NCBI RefSeq assembly: GCF_028288225.1
Contig: NZ_JAQBOC010000020.1
Coordinates: 1-64,000 of the forward strand
Reading direction: 5' to 3'
Source: Mucilaginibacter sp.
GTDB taxonomy: Bacteria; Bacteroidota; Bacteroidia; Sphingobacteriales; Sphingobacteriaceae
DNA length: 64,000 nt
The notes beneath the pieces are model-generated. The model saw only the letters and a program-made list of their open reading frames with translations, was not told the DNA's origin and ran no database searches. A program made the position numbers and the translations under genes. Below are positions 1 through 10,032 of this stretch, piece after piece. Position 1 is the first letter of the stretch. Each line of letters begins with the position of its first letter.

Positions 1-1
1 A

Positions 2-160
2 TATGAAGCAAAAGGGTATGACAATGCAACAAAAGTATTTGACGGGCACGCAAGCACAAATGGCAAGTTGCAGCAGGCTGGTACTTATTTTTACTCACTG
101 ACATATAAGGCAGGTGCTGAAACCAAATACAAAACGGGCTACCTGGTATTGAAATATTAA
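2..160 (+). CDS. C-terminal end of a gliding-motility/T9SS cargo-type protein (5' truncated)
   Basis: The window opens inside a reading frame that runs to a TAA ending at 160 and encodes about 52 residues. The sequence alternates short beta-strand-like pieces such as GTYFYSLTYKAG and ends in GYLVLKY. This matches the gliding motility-associated C-terminal domain (CHU_C type) that sends large adhesins through the type IX secretion system. The PorP/SprF gene follows 34 bases later on the same strand, and such pairs of cargo and PorP-like protein are common in Bacteroidota. Most of the protein lies outside the window, so its adhesin or enzyme part cannot be named. Confidence 0.75.
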   Translation, partial: YEAKGYDNATKVFDGHASTNGKLQQAGTYFYSLTYKAGAETKYKTGYLVLKY

Positions 161-194
161 AAAAAAAACTAAATTTAGCCACATAAAAATATAT

Positions 195-1109
195 ATGCGT
201 ATAAAAGCTGTAGTAATGCTGTTAGTTTTATTTATATTGGGGACAAGAGAACATGTGAAGGCGCAAAATCAATCGTTCAGCTTTACACAGTATATGGATA
301 ACCTGACACCGTTTAACCCGGCTTATTCGGTGCTTGACCAGGCCTATTCAGTAAATACGATGGCCAAGAAGCAATTTGTAGGAATAGATGGAGCGCCGAC
401 TACTTTACTGCTCAATGGCAATATTCCCATTGAGTCGATAAACGGGGCTGCAGGCCTTATTGTGTTTAATGATCAGATTGCTGTAGAGCACCTAACGGAG
501 GTGAACGCCTATTTTTCAAAGGCGATCCAGTTGGGGCAAAGTGATTACCTGGCCGTATCACTAAATGCAGGGATAAGGAATTATGTGGCCAATTATTCGA
601 CCGTAGGTCCAGAGGATCCTACCTTTGCTAATGATGTTCGTCAAACAAGGCCGAATATAGGATTTGGGGTAATGTATTTTACCGATTGGTACTATTTAGG
701 GATATCGGCCCCTGAACTGACTATAACCAGCCTGGGAACCGCATCGGTGCAAAGTACCTACAACTTTAGAAGTCATTATTATTTTACCGGCGCATTGCTG
801 GCAGATCTGGCTGAAGATTTTAAGTTGAAGCCGTCGGTATTGATCTCATATGCTAAGGACGTTCCGCTGGTGACAGATATTTCGGGCATTTTTTATATGA
901 AAGAAACACTGGGGCTTGGTGCAAGCTACCGCGTTAACAATAGCCTGGCCGCCGGTTTAATAACTCTAAATCTGGACCAGGTACATGTGGGCTACAGCTA
1001 CCAGTTTGGCACTTCATCAAATAACCTGGGTGGCTTTAATTTGGCTACCCACGAGGTTACCCTTAGCTATCGTTTTGGCAAAGGTATAACTAAGAGAAAA
1101 TTGTTATAA
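195..1109 (+). CDS. PorP/SprF family type IX secretion membrane protein
   Basis: Encodes 304 residues with an N-terminal signal peptide (MRIKAVVMLLVLFILGTREHV, cleaved near KAQ). The mature start QSFSFTQYMDNLTPFNPAYS is the typical opening of the PorP/SprF family, followed by repeated aromatic, glycine-rich beta strands as expected of an outer-membrane barrel. It ends in a strand with the pattern VTLSYRFGKG. The family works with the type IX secretion system, and individual members are thought to anchor or help secrete the adhesin encoded next door, here the truncated gene at the window start. It is probably co-transcribed with that gene and is followed by a strong hairpin terminator. Length is normal for the family. 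Confidence 0.9.
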   Translation: MRIKAVVMLLVLFILGTREHVKAQNQSFSFTQYMDNLTPFNPAYSVLDQAYSVNTMAKKQFVGIDGAPTTLLLNGNIPIESINGAAGLIVFNDQIAVEHLTEVNAYFSKAIQLGQSDYLAVSLNAGIRNYVANYSTVGPEDPTFANDVRQTRPNIGFGVMYFTDWYYLGISAPELTITSLGTASVQSTYNFRSHYYFTGALLADLAEDFKLKPSVLISYAKDVPLVTDISGIFYMKETLGLGASYRVNNSLAAGLITLNLDQVHVGYSYQFGTSSNNLGGFNLATHEVTLSYRFGKGITKRKLL

Positions 1110-1131
1110 AAAATAATATTTCAATCAATGC

Positions 1132-1168
1132 AAAAATGCAGCTTTCTTAACCGGAAAGCTGCATTTTT
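1132..1168 (+). terminator. Intrinsic terminator after the PorP gene
   Basis: A perfect 15-bp inverted repeat (1132-1146 with 1154-1168, loop of 7) sits 22 bases after the PorP stop. The core is AATGCAGCTTTC and the right arm ends in a T run. The A run on the left makes it usable in both directions. Confidence 0.85.
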
Positions 1169-1237
1169 AGTTTTGTGGACTATTATGACCTACGCCGTTT
1201 ATATTAACCTATAAAAAGCCCTGTTCGTTACCGTTTT

Positions 1238-1344
1238 TAAAAATGCAATACTTCACACTCGGTAATTGTTCCTCTTTCGCTGGGCAGGTAATCATCAAAT
1301 TGATATTCTATTTGAAAGGCATTTACGCCAAAGGTGTCTTTGTT
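1238..1344 (-). pseudogene. Possible remnant of a degraded gene
   Basis: On the minus strand an open stretch of about 34 codons ends in TAA at 1238 and reads as convincing protein (FQIEYQFDDYLPSERGTI, ending EVLHF), but there is no start codon and a TGA lies just upstream in frame. It looks like the C-terminal scrap of a decayed gene. I do not recognise the family. It could also be chance. Confidence 0.3.
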
Positions 1345-1716
1345 TCAATAAGCAGCAAACAAATTACAATCCAAAGCGGAGAATGGTCAATAATTTTAAT
1401 AAACGCCTTAATAAATTAAACGGACGGCTTTTTTAAAAATAGGCGGGCACATCTTAAAAGCACCTTATAACATTGTAAAATATTAAAATAAAACAGATGC
1501 CGGGTAAATATATAGCCTTTAGTATGCTAATATGCTTTTAATTGATTTAAAGTATGTTTTTTGTGACTATCTCAATACACTTAGTGTTTATTTAACACGC
1601 CTTTATTAGTCACTTGTTAAATATTTTTTGCCTTATTTTTCGTTTTTTAGCATATTATCTACTTAATTTGCTCCACCAATTATATTAATTACTTACGTAT
1701 TATTTACACTAAGCCT
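1345..1716. other. AT-rich stretch upstream of fbp with no gene seen
   Basis: About 370 bases, very rich in A and T, with stops in all frames. It must hold the promoter of fbp, but I found no exact TAnnTTTG element with a well-spaced TTTG. Confidence 0.6.
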
Positions 1717-2760
1717 ATGACTAACTTTAAAACTTTAGGGCAATTTATTATTGAAAGACAAGCCGATTTTCCGTATGCCAAGGGCGAACTTTCCCGTTTG
1801 CTGCGTGATATAGGTATTGCAGCCAAAATTGTTAACCGGGAGGTGAATAAAGCCGGCCTAATGGATATTTTAGGAAATGCAGGCAGTACCAACATCCAGG
1901 GAGAAAATCAACAAAAGCTTGATGTTTACGCCAACGAACAGTTTATATCGGCACTAAAAAGCGGGGGAGAATGCTGCATTGTGGCATCTGAAGAAAATGA
2001 GGAGATTATCCGGCTGGATACTGATGTTTCAAAAAACGCCAAATACATAGTAGCTATTGATCCGCTGGATGGTTCATCTAACATTGATGTAAATGTTCCG
2101 ATTGGTACCATTTTTTCTATTTATCGAAGACAATCAACTAAAGGCCCCGCAACTATTGCTGACGTGTTACAAACCGGGACCGAACAGGTAGCTGCAGGTT
2201 ATGTTATTTATGGCTCATCAACCATGCTGGTATATACAACAGGCAAAGGGGTAAATGGCTTTACACTTGACCCCTCGATTGGCGAATTTTGTCTGTCGCA
2301 CCCTGAGATGCAGATCCCAAAAAATGGGTTTATTTATTCCATAAACGAGGGTAACTATGTGCATTTTCCGCAAGGGGTAAAGCGATACATAAAGTATTGC
2401 CAGGTTGAGGACCTGGTCACAAACCGCCCGTATTCATCCCGGTACATAGGCTCAATGGTAGCCGATGTACACCGCAACCTGATTAAAGGCGGGATATTTA
2501 TTTACCCAATTACCGCCTCGGCGCCAAATGGAAAACTAAGATTAGTTTATGAATGTAACCCTATGGCCTTTTTGATAGAACAGGCAGGCGGAAGAGCTAC
2601 GAATGGCACCTCGCGGATCCTTGATATTGAAGTAACAGAGTTGCACCAGCGCTCGCCTATTTTCATCGGCTCAGAACAAATGGTAAAGCAGGCAGAAAGC
2701 TTTATGGCTGCAGAATTATTGCCTGGTATTAAAGAAGTAGAAACAGCAAGTACGTTTTAA
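1717..2760 (+). CDS. fbp: Class I fructose-1,6-bisphosphatase
   Basis: Encodes 347 residues, normal for class I FBPase. The enzyme hydrolyses fructose-1,6-bisphosphate to fructose-6-phosphate in gluconeogenesis in the cytosol. The metal and phosphate site [19 protein letters not shown] is intact near residues 111-130, a sugar-phosphate region follows ([19 protein letters not shown]), and the C-terminal motif [16 protein letters not shown] is present. The start ATG lies next to a long AT-rich leader. The DUF1015 gene follows after 33 bases on the same strand and may be co-transcribed. Confidence 0.97.
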   Translation: MTNFKTLGQFIIERQADFPYAKGELSRLLRDIGIAAKIVNREVNKAGLMDILGNAGSTNIQGENQQKLDVYANEQFISALKSGGECCIVASEENEEIIRLDTDVSKNAKYIVAIDPLDGSSNIDVNVPIGTIFSIYRRQSTKGPATIADVLQTGTEQVAAGYVIYGSSTMLVYTTGKGVNGFTLDPSIGEFCLSHPEMQIPKNGFIYSINEGNYVHFPQGVKRYIKYCQVEDLVTNRPYSSRYIGSMVADVHRNLIKGGIFIYPITASAPNGKLRLVYECNPMAFLIEQAGGRATNGTSRILDIEVTELHQRSPIFIGSEQMVKQAESFMAAELLPGIKEVETASTF

Positions 2761-2793
2761 CACCAAACTAAATCTGTTACTAATTAACGATGT

Positions 2794-4014
2794 ATGGCAA
2801 ATATTAAACCATTTCGTGCTATCAGGCCTAATTCTGCATATGCTGATCAACTGGTATTTACAACAATGCATGCTGAATCAGTTTCGGGCGATCTGAGTAA
2901 AAGTGAGTCATTACCACCATTGAAGACCTTACTGGAAACCATTGCAAGGCAAAGGCCAGAAACACCTGAGGGACAAATTAATGCTTATGAGGAGGTTAAC
3001 AATACGCTGAAAAGCCTGCTTGAAAATGACAGATTGTGGCATGAAGAAAGAACCTGTATATATGTTTATGAAATAGTTACTAAAAATTATCGCCAGGCTG
3101 GAATCTGGGCGCTGACCAAACTGTCTGACTATACTAACGGAACAATAAGAACACACGAGCTGACATTTGCCGATAGTGTACGCAGGCTAAAGAATTACCG
3201 GCAGCATACCGGGCTGGAAGGCAGCCCGGTATTGTTAACTTACCCACCGCACCTGGTAATTAACCGTATAATAGCAGAAACGCGCACCAGTAGAAAAAGG
3301 ACAAGCTTAGGTAACAGGGAGGGCTTTCACCGGCTTTGGAAGATTGAAGATGAGGGTATTATAAAAAAGCTTACCGAAGCATTTTCTCAGGTCGGTACCG
3401 TTTATCTTGCTGATGGTCACCACCGGCTGGAATCTGCCGATAGGCTGGCTGCAGAACAACAAGCCGCCGGCTTAGTGGTCTATGATACCATTTCGTCCCT
3501 ATATATTGCCAGCGACCAATTGCGTATGCAGGAATATGACCGTATTGTATTGCCCGCTAAGCCAATTGAAAGGGAAATACTGTTAGATAAAATTTCAAAA
3601 GGTTTTTTTGTGCAGAAAGCGCGGGGTAACCGGCCGGTACAAACCCGGGAAAAACATATGATAGGTATGTATATAGATGGCAAATGGTTTAACCTGGAGC
3701 CAAAAGAAATACCTTTCAATGGGATTGCTGCAGCCCTTGATGTTTCTGTTTTGCAGGATCAGCTATTGGCACCGGTATTCGGTATTGCTGATGCTGCAAC
3801 TGATTTAAACTTAAAATGCATTGGCGGTGAAAAGGCAATGGAAGAACTGCAGGCCCTGCTGGAAATACACCCCGATGCTATTGCCTTTACACTTTGCCCA
3901 CTCACAGTTAATCAATTAATTGAGGTAGCAGATGCAGGTGAAATATTACCGCCAAAATCTACCTGGATAGATCCAAAAGTACCATATGGGTTACTGATGC
4001 ACCGCCATTATTAG
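2794..4014 (+). CDS. DUF1015 family protein
   Basis: Encodes 406 residues. The N-terminus MANIKPFRAIRPNSAYAD and the motif YLADGHHRLESA near residue 205 are hallmarks of DUF1015, a widespread but biochemically poorly defined family. In many Bacteroidota it sits with the serC/serA serine-synthesis genes; here it follows fbp instead. The GHHR motif suggests a nucleotide- or metal-linked active site, but that is inference only. No signal peptide or membrane segment is visible, so it is probably cytosolic. No terminator was seen after it; the next 275 bases carry no gene. Confidence 0.9.
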   Translation: MANIKPFRAIRPNSAYADQLVFTTMHAESVSGDLSKSESLPPLKTLLETIARQRPETPEGQINAYEEVNNTLKSLLENDRLWHEERTCIYVYEIVTKNYRQAGIWALTKLSDYTNGTIRTHELTFADSVRRLKNYRQHTGLEGSPVLLTYPPHLVINRIIAETRTSRKRTSLGNREGFHRLWKIEDEGIIKKLTEAFSQVGTVYLADGHHRLESADRLAAEQQAAGLVVYDTISSLYIASDQLRMQEYDRIVLPAKPIEREILLDKISKGFFVQKARGNRPVQTREKHMIGMYIDGKWFNLEPKEIPFNGIAAALDVSVLQDQLLAPVFGIADAATDLNLKCIGGEKAMEELQALLEIHPDAIAFTLCPLTVNQLIEVADAGEILPPKSTWIDPKVPYGLLMHRHY

Positions 4015-4289
4015 CTTTGCCGTTATTTAACCCTCCGATGCACCGTTATTTAACCAGTTTTAAACCGTTTTTAAACCCATTTAAATACCGTGTTTTCACC
4101 TGTTGCACCCTGTTTTAATTTACTTTACTTTTAACTAATTAAAAATAACCGCTGTTAATTAGGATGTTAATTAATAGTATACTATTTATATAACACAAAT
4201 ATCTTAAATAAATTAGTGCACGCTTGTTAGTTTACATTATCTATTTTAAATTAGATGGTGTAAATAAGTAATACCTAAACTAAAGAAAT

Positions 4290-6263
4290 TTGCAATCCTA
4301 CAATTCAGACCAGCCTATAATAAATCAAAATGCTGACGAAAAACTTTTTCGTTTGCTTATTGCAACCGTAAAAGGCTATGCCATATTTATGATAGACCCT
4401 AATGGTTATGTTATGAGCTGGAACCAGGGTGCAGCACATATTAAAGGTTACAGTGAAGAGGAAATTATTGGTAAGCACATTTCTGTTTTTTATACGGCTG
4501 ATGACAATGACAAAAACGAATCAAGATATAATTTAAATGAAGCACTTAAGCATGGCTCTTATGAAAATGAAGGCTGGCGTGTAAGAAAGGATGGCTCCAT
4601 ATTTTGGGCAAACGTTGTTTTTACAACACTTTATAATGATGAAGGTCACCTTGTAGGACTTGCCAAAATTACCCGAGATATAACAGAACGTAAACAGAAT
4701 GAAGATAAAAAGGAAGTAATAAACGCTGAACTTGAAAGAAGAGATAAGGAAAATAAAAAGAAAATAATTACTAATGAGCTGAAGTTCCGCAAACTGATCG
4801 AACAAAGTTATGAAGGTATTTCATTATTAGATAAGAACCTGCATGTAATTTTCAGAAGCATTTCATCAGAGAGAATAAATGGTTGGAGCAATGCCTTTAT
4901 GGAGGAAGGTGAAATTACTGAACTTGCTCATCCGGATGACAAAACCTTAGTTAACAGATTGTTTGCAGATTTGCTTGCCAGGCCGGGTATGCCCATAGTC
5001 TCGGAGTTTCGTACCAGGCACAGGCAGGGGCATTATATATGGGTTGAGTGTCTTTACAACAATATGCTTGGCGATAAAAACATTAGTGCTATAGTATGCA
5101 ATTTCAGGGATGTAACGGACAGGAAAAATGCAGAGGAGGAAATAAGAAAAAAGACAGAGCAGATTGAGGATATACTTGAAAGCATTACAGATGGGTTTAT
5201 AGCTATGGATAGCAATTTTTGCATTAGGTATGCTAACAAAAGGATTAGTGAAATGATAGGATATTCGGCTGAAACTATTATTGGTAAATATGTATGGGAT
5301 CAATTTCCAGAAGCTATTGGATCTGAAACATATAAAGCTTTTAATAAGGCATTTGCCGAACAGAAGTATGTTTGTCATGAGGATTATTATGCACCTTCAA
5401 GCTTGTGGCAGGAAAACCATATCTACCCCTCGGCAGGCGGGCTTTCTGTTTTTGTAAGGGATATATCTGAACGTAAAAAAGCTGAAAAGGAAATACTGCT
5501 TTTTAATGAAAATTTAGAGAAGAAAGTTATAGAGCGCACGTTACAGCTTGAGGCAGCAAATAAAGAGCTTGAATCATTTTCCTACTCTGTATCGCATGAC
5601 CTGCGAACGCCATTACGTGCAGTAAATGGCTATGCCATGATGCTTAAAGAAGATTTTGGATCAAAACTGGGTGCTGAAGGCGATCGTGTAATAAATATAA
5701 TTATGGATAATGCCAGGCGTATGGGGCAGCTAATTGATGATCTGCTTACTTTTTCACGCCTTGGACGTAAGGAAATAAAATCCCAAAATGTTGACATTAA
5801 TGAGATGGTTAAAATGTGTATAAAAGAGCTGCTTTTAAATGAAGGTAAAAAATACCAGGTCAAAGTGCGGGAATTGCCTCAATGCCAGGCTGATGGTAGC
5901 ATGCTAAAGCAGGTTTGGATGAACTTAATAGGTAATGCGATCAAATACAGCTCTAAACAAGACCTTCCTAAAATTGAAATAGGATTTAAGCGCGATCAAA
6001 AAAGGGATATTTATTATGTAAAAGATAATGGGGTTGGTTTTGATATGCAATATAGCGGTAAGCTATTTGGCGTGTTCCAGCGCCTGCATAGTAATGACCA
6101 ATTTGAAGGAACAGGGGTTGGTCTGGCATTGGTGAAAAGGATAATTGATAAGCATGGAGGCGAAATATGGGTAGAAGCGCACCTAAATAAAGGCGCCACA
6201 TTTTACTTTAGCCTTCCTGGTAAAAAAAACAATTTACTTGAAAATACAAAAGATGAACAATAA
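4290..6263 (+). CDS. PAS-domain sensor histidine kinase (TTG start)
   Basis: Encodes 657 residues: three PAS domains (about 15-135, 165-280 and 290-395; each ends in a typical [16 protein letters not shown] or VRDISERK), a coiled linker, a HisKA domain with the phospho-accepting His in [18 protein letters not shown], and an HATPase domain with N box [11 protein letters not shown] and G boxes DNGVGFD and GTGVGLAL. No membrane segment is visible, so it should be a cytosolic redox, light or small-molecule sensor. The start must be the TTG at 4290: TAA lies in frame at 4281 and the next ATG is inside the first PAS domain. The response regulator that follows overlaps its end, which points to a cognate pair. 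Confidence 0.93.
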   Translation: MQSYNSDQPIINQNADEKLFRLLIATVKGYAIFMIDPNGYVMSWNQGAAHIKGYSEEEIIGKHISVFYTADDNDKNESRYNLNEALKHGSYENEGWRVRKDGSIFWANVVFTTLYNDEGHLVGLAKITRDITERKQNEDKKEVINAELERRDKENKKKIITNELKFRKLIEQSYEGISLLDKNLHVIFRSISSERINGWSNAFMEEGEITELAHPDDKTLVNRLFADLLARPGMPIVSEFRTRHRQGHYIWVECLYNNMLGDKNISAIVCNFRDVTDRKNAEEEIRKKTEQIEDILESITDGFIAMDSNFCIRYANKRISEMIGYSAETIIGKYVWDQFPEAIGSETYKAFNKAFAEQKYVCHEDYYAPSSLWQENHIYPSAGGLSVFVRDISERKKAEKEILLFNENLEKKVIERTLQLEAANKELESFSYSVSHDLRTPLRAVNGYAMMLKEDFGSKLGAEGDRVINIIMDNARRMGQLIDDLLTFSRLGRKEIKSQNVDINEMVKMCIKELLLNEGKKYQVKVRELPQCQADGSMLKQVWMNLIGNAIKYSSKQDLPKIEIGFKRDQKRDIYYVKDNGVGFDMQYSGKLFGVFQRLHSNDQFEGTGVGLALVKRIIDKHGGEIWVEAHLNKGATFYFSLPGKKNNLLENTKDEQ

Positions 6264-6699
6264 CGAAATTGAAATTGAAGTATTACTTGTTGAAGATAAT
6301 GTTCACGATGCTGAACTGACCATTCGCTCTTTAAAAAAAGTTAACCTGGCAAATAAGTTATTCCATGTAAAAGATGGCGCTGAGGCACTTGATTTCATAT
6401 TTGCTAAAGGTGATTTTGCCGGCCGGAATATGGGAAGCAGACCAAAGCTTATTTTATTAGATATAAAAATGCCTAAAATTGATGGAATTGAGGTTTTAAG
6501 GCAGATTAAATTAAACGAGGCAACCAAAACTATCCCGGTTGTAATGATGACATCTTCTAAAGAAGAACAGGATATTATATCAAGCTATAATTTGGGGGTA
6601 AATAGTTATGTAGTAAAGCCTGTAGAGTTTGAAGGTTTTGTAAAAGCCGTTTGCGAACTCGGATTGTACTGGTTGATAACCAATCAGCAAATACAGTAA
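6253..6699 (+). CDS. Single-domain response regulator (Rcp1-like)
   Basis: Encodes 148 residues that form a receiver domain and nothing else. The acidic pair is in [12 protein letters not shown], the phospho-accepting Asp is in [13 protein letters not shown], the switch Thr/Ser is in VMMTSSKEE, and the conserved Lys is in SYVVKPVEF. This is the type that pairs with phytochrome-like and PAS histidine kinases and passes phosphate on by protein contact, since it has no DNA-binding output. I chose ATG 6253, which overlaps the kinase stop by 11 bases. A TTG at 6238 would only add five residues. Translational coupling with the kinase is likely. Confidence 0.93.
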   Translation: MNNNEIEIEVLLVEDNVHDAELTIRSLKKVNLANKLFHVKDGAEALDFIFAKGDFAGRNMGSRPKLILLDIKMPKIDGIEVLRQIKLNEATKTIPVVMMTSSKEEQDIISSYNLGVNSYVVKPVEFEGFVKAVCELGLYWLITNQQIQ

Positions 6700-6729
6700 A
6701 TATTTGAAACTTGACTTATATTATTCATT

Positions 6730-9081
6730 ATGAACCGAACTTTAAAGATCTTACACCTTGAAGATGTTGCCACAGATGCTGAACTGGTAAGTGTGGCGCT
6801 TAAAAGGGCTAATATCATGTTTGACAAGCTTGTAGTTGATATTAAGCAGGATTATATAAATGCAATTAGTGAATTTGTACCTGATGTTATTTTATCCGAT
6901 CATACGCTGCCGTCATTCAATTCTTTGGAAGCCCTGAATATTTTGAAAGAAAGTGGCTTAAATATTCCTTTCATACTTGTTACAGGGACCACATCTGAAG
7001 AGTTTGCTGTAGATATAATGAAAGCGGGGGCTGCGGACTATATATTTAAAGACAGGATACAACGCTTGCCAAGTGCGGTTTTAAATTCGATAGAAAAATT
7101 TCAATTACAGGCCGAAACTGAGCGTGCATACAATGAGTTAAGCCTGTTATTCAATACCATTGACGAAGTGTTTTTTTCGAGGGACATGGTAAATTCAAAA
7201 CTGGTACAGATATCTCCTGCATGCGAAAAGATACTTGGATATTATCCGTCTGAATTGTTGATCAATCCGGGTATATGGAGTCAGATGATATACTTTGAAG
7301 ACAGACACATTTGGGAAGAAAGCTATGAAAAACTTAATAATGGTGAAACCGTAATTTGCCAATACCGGATAACCCGTAAAGATCAGCAAATACGATGGAT
7401 AGAAAGCAAAATAATTCCGGCGCGAAGCGACAACGGGACTCTTTTCAAAATTTATGGAGTAGCAAGGGATATTACGGAACGTAAAGACTCCGAAGAGTTG
7501 ATAGAACGTAACCACCAGCAATTGCTGGAGGCATCGGCAACGCAGGCAGCTATATTAAATGCTTTGCCTCCAAATATTGCATTGCTTAACGAAAAGGGCA
7601 AGATCATCGCAATCAATGAATCGTGGAAAAAAATTACAATTTCAAATAACCTGGGTTTGCCTAATTACGGCATAGGGTATAATTATTTGGCCATTTCAGA
7701 AAAAGCACTAGGGGTTGATAAAGTGCAGGTTGCTAAAATTGCAAAAGGAATTAAAGATGTTACCCTGAGAAAAAAGACAGAGTTTTCGCTGGAATATCTT
7801 TGTCATTCAATCACTGAAAAAAAATGGTTCCAGGTTATTGTAGCCCCTTTAACGGATAGTGCCTTAAAAGGGGTTGTAGTTTTGCATATCGATATAACCG
7901 ATCGTAAACAGGCTGAATTATCCCTTGTTCAGTCAGAGGATAATCTGCGATCAGTTTTTGAAAACACAGATCTTTGCGTGGTATTGTTTGATAACGACCT
8001 TAAAATGGTTTCATTTAACAGTAATGCGCTTGATTTATCTGCCAAAAGGTCCAGCAAAAAATTAAAAACAGGCAACTCTGTATTCAACTATTTTAAAAAG
8101 GAACGCAAATCGTTTATTGAAGATATTGTTAAAAAGGTTAAAAATAAAGAGACGGTTTGTTATGAAACTGTTTATGTAACAAATGATGAAAGCGAGGAAT
8201 GGTTTGATGTTAAATGGGTAAGTGTGGTTAATAAGAAAATGGAAAACACCGGTATAATTTTAACATTAAGGAATATTACCGAAAAGAAAAATGCGGATAT
8301 GGAACGTGAAAAGATCACTGCTGAGTTAATTAGACGTAACCTGGACCTTGAGCAATTTACCTATATTATTTCACACAACCTGCGATCACATGTTGCCAAT
8401 ATTAAGGGGTTATCAAATCTGCTTAATTGCTATGAATATGCGGATGAAGAATGTATAGGAACTTTGGGAGCACTTTCACATTCTGTAAACAGCCTTGATA
8501 AAGTTATTATTGACCTTAACCAGATTTTGCAAACAGGTAACCAGGTTAATGACAAAAACGAATGGGTATCATTACCTGTAATTTGTGAAGAAATACGCTC
8601 AGAACTGCAGTCAACCTTCCTTAATAATAACGCTACTTTAAATTGCGATTTCAGCCAGATCAGTGAATTGTTTATTCTTAAAGGCTACCTGTACAGTGTT
8701 TTTCAAAATTTGATAATAAACAGTATAAAATATAGAAAAGTTGAAACAGACCCTATAATTAATATTACCTCCAAATTGAATGGCGATAAGGTGATCATCT
8801 ATTTTAATGATAATGGAAAAGGTATTGATTTAGCAAAGCATGGCGTTCAATTGTTTGGCTTATATAAACGCTTTGATCATACGGTAGAAGGAAAAGGGAT
8901 GGGGTTATTTATGGTTAAAATGCAGGTTGAAAGCATAGGCGGGACAATAAGCGTTAAAAGCGAAATAAATAAGGGCACTGAATTTACAATAGAACTTTTT
9001 GTAGGAAAAGGGCAAATAGCAATTGAGAGTAAAGAAACAAGAGCTAATAAACAAGTAATGGTGGAGAAAAAATTTAACTAA
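6730..9081 (+). CDS. Receiver-PAS-histidine kinase hybrid
   Basis: Encodes 783 residues. An N-terminal receiver domain (about 1-125; LKILHLEDVATDAE, Asp in VILSDHTLPSF) is followed by three PAS domains (about 135-255, 265-395 and 400-525) and a kinase core with the His in FTYIISHNLRSHVANIKGL, N box NLIINSIKYR, and G boxes DNGKGID and GKGMGLFM. The arrangement suggests that the receiver takes phosphate from the kinase or regulator encoded just upstream and controls this second kinase, giving a short phosphorelay. No output DNA-binding gene lies nearby. It converges on the biosynthetic cluster with only 24 bases between stop codons. Confidence 0.92.
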   Translation: MNRTLKILHLEDVATDAELVSVALKRANIMFDKLVVDIKQDYINAISEFVPDVILSDHTLPSFNSLEALNILKESGLNIPFILVTGTTSEEFAVDIMKAGAADYIFKDRIQRLPSAVLNSIEKFQLQAETERAYNELSLLFNTIDEVFFSRDMVNSKLVQISPACEKILGYYPSELLINPGIWSQMIYFEDRHIWEESYEKLNNGETVICQYRITRKDQQIRWIESKIIPARSDNGTLFKIYGVARDITERKDSEELIERNHQQLLEASATQAAILNALPPNIALLNEKGKIIAINESWKKITISNNLGLPNYGIGYNYLAISEKALGVDKVQVAKIAKGIKDVTLRKKTEFSLEYLCHSITEKKWFQVIVAPLTDSALKGVVVLHIDITDRKQAELSLVQSEDNLRSVFENTDLCVVLFDNDLKMVSFNSNALDLSAKRSSKKLKTGNSVFNYFKKERKSFIEDIVKKVKNKETVCYETVYVTNDESEEWFDVKWVSVVNKKMENTGIILTLRNITEKKNADMEREKITAELIRRNLDLEQFTYIISHNLRSHVANIKGLSNLLNCYEYADEECIGTLGALSHSVNSLDKVIIDLNQILQTGNQVNDKNEWVSLPVICEEIRSELQSTFLNNNATLNCDFSQISELFILKGYLYSVFQNLIINSIKYRKVETDPIINITSKLNGDKVIIYFNDNGKGIDLAKHGVQLFGLYKRFDHTVEGKGMGLFMVKMQVESIGGTISVKSEINKGTEFTIELFVGKGQIAIESKETRANKQVMVEKKFN

Positions 9082-9105
9082 TAGGAGCGGGGTAAGAAGA
9101 TAATT

Positions 9106-9777
9106 TTAAGGTGTCGCTATTTGAAAAGAATAGGCTACAAATTGTTGGTGGTGTGATAAAGAAACAGGAATTGCAGATTCCCCTGTTCCATTTAACAGGA
9201 TTGGGCAGCCATTGGAATTTTTGCTTATCGTAAAATCATTAGCTCCATAAAGTTGCGCTAATCTTTCCAATAAAAACGATCTTACTTCCTTTGATTGCTT
9301 GTCATGATCAGAACTATCAATCAATTTCATTCCCCAGCAGGTTTTATTAAAGCTATTATTATGATTCACAACAGAAAGAATAAATTCATGATGTATTAGT
9401 GAACGGGAGTATAAAGTATATGACCCAAAGGTAATTGTCCCCTTTATGCAGGCCTGGTCATCAAAATCCGTTCCTTGAGCTTTTGATGCACTAAAACCTG
9501 ATACGGTATAAGCTGAAGGCAAATAAAGGCTTTTAATCACAAATTTTACGGGCGTGAAGATCAGATCCGGATCATTTCTTTGCAGGAATTTATAGGTCGA
9601 TTCTTTTATTGACCACAATAGCCAGATGAAATTTTCAAAAGGTATTCCGGCTAAACCAAACTCTTTATACAGGGGATTTTCTGAGTCAGAAAGTATTTTG
9701 GAGTAAAATTCATACTGTTTGGTACGGGTAATGTTTATTGCATTTAATGATACAATATCGTTACCGGTACTGATCAT
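9106..9777 (-). CDS. 4'-phosphopantetheinyl transferase of the flexirubin-type cluster
   Basis: Encodes 223 residues of the Sfp/AcpS superfamily. The magnesium-site motif is in STGNDIVSL near residue 8 and the second motif is WSIKESTYKF near residue 55, matching the usual WxxKEA/SxxK. It should attach phosphopantetheine from CoA to the conserved serine of the ACPs in this cluster. Its start overlaps the stop of the upstream ACP gene by four bases (ATGA), so the two are translationally coupled. It is the last gene of a five-gene minus-strand operon running from 12596. Confidence 0.85.
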   Translation of the reverse strand: MISTGNDIVSLNAINITRTKQYEFYSKILSDSENPLYKEFGLAGIPFENFIWLLWSIKESTYKFLQRNDPDLIFTPVKFVIKSLYLPSAYTVSGFSASKAQGTDFDDQACIKGTITFGSYTLYSRSLIHHEFILSVVNHNNSFNKTCWGMKLIDSSDHDKQSKEVRSFLLERLAQLYGANDFTISKNSNGCPILLNGTGESAIPVSLSHHQQFVAYSFQIATP

Positions 9778-10031
9778 ATTTTTTCGCTAAGTTTTTCACT
9801 TATAACATCAATGCATGTACCAACGTTAACCATTTTATCTGCAGAATCATAATCAATCTCGATATCATATTTAGCTTCTGCATCTATAATTATATCTACA
9901 AGATTTGCTGAATTGATTTTTAAATCTTTTATGAGATCAGTTTGGTCATCAATGCCAGCCAGCATTTCTTTATTCGTAGTATAGGGTGCAATAACCTTTT
10001 TGAGCTCACTTAAAATTTCTTGTCTTGTCAT
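9774..10031 (-). CDS. Acyl carrier protein (left arm)
   Basis: Encodes 85 residues with the helical pattern of an ACP: TDLIKDLKINSANLVDIIID, then an acidic helix and EIDYDSADKMVNVG. The phosphopantetheine-accepting serine should be Ser41. The usual Asp before that serine is Asn here, as in some specialised ACPs. It lies between the ketosynthase and the phosphopantetheinyl transferase and probably carries the chain made by the left-arm enzymes. Confidence 0.88.
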   Translation of the reverse strand: MTRQEILSELKKVIAPYTTNKEMLAGIDDQTDLIKDLKINSANLVDIIIDAEAKYDIEIDYDSADKMVNVGTCIDVISEKLSEKI

Positions 10032-10032
10032 T

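Noticed and set aside
4947..5378. Minus-strand frame of 143 codons inside the PAS kinase gene
   Set aside because: A shadow of the PAS coding sequence on the other strand; no domain.
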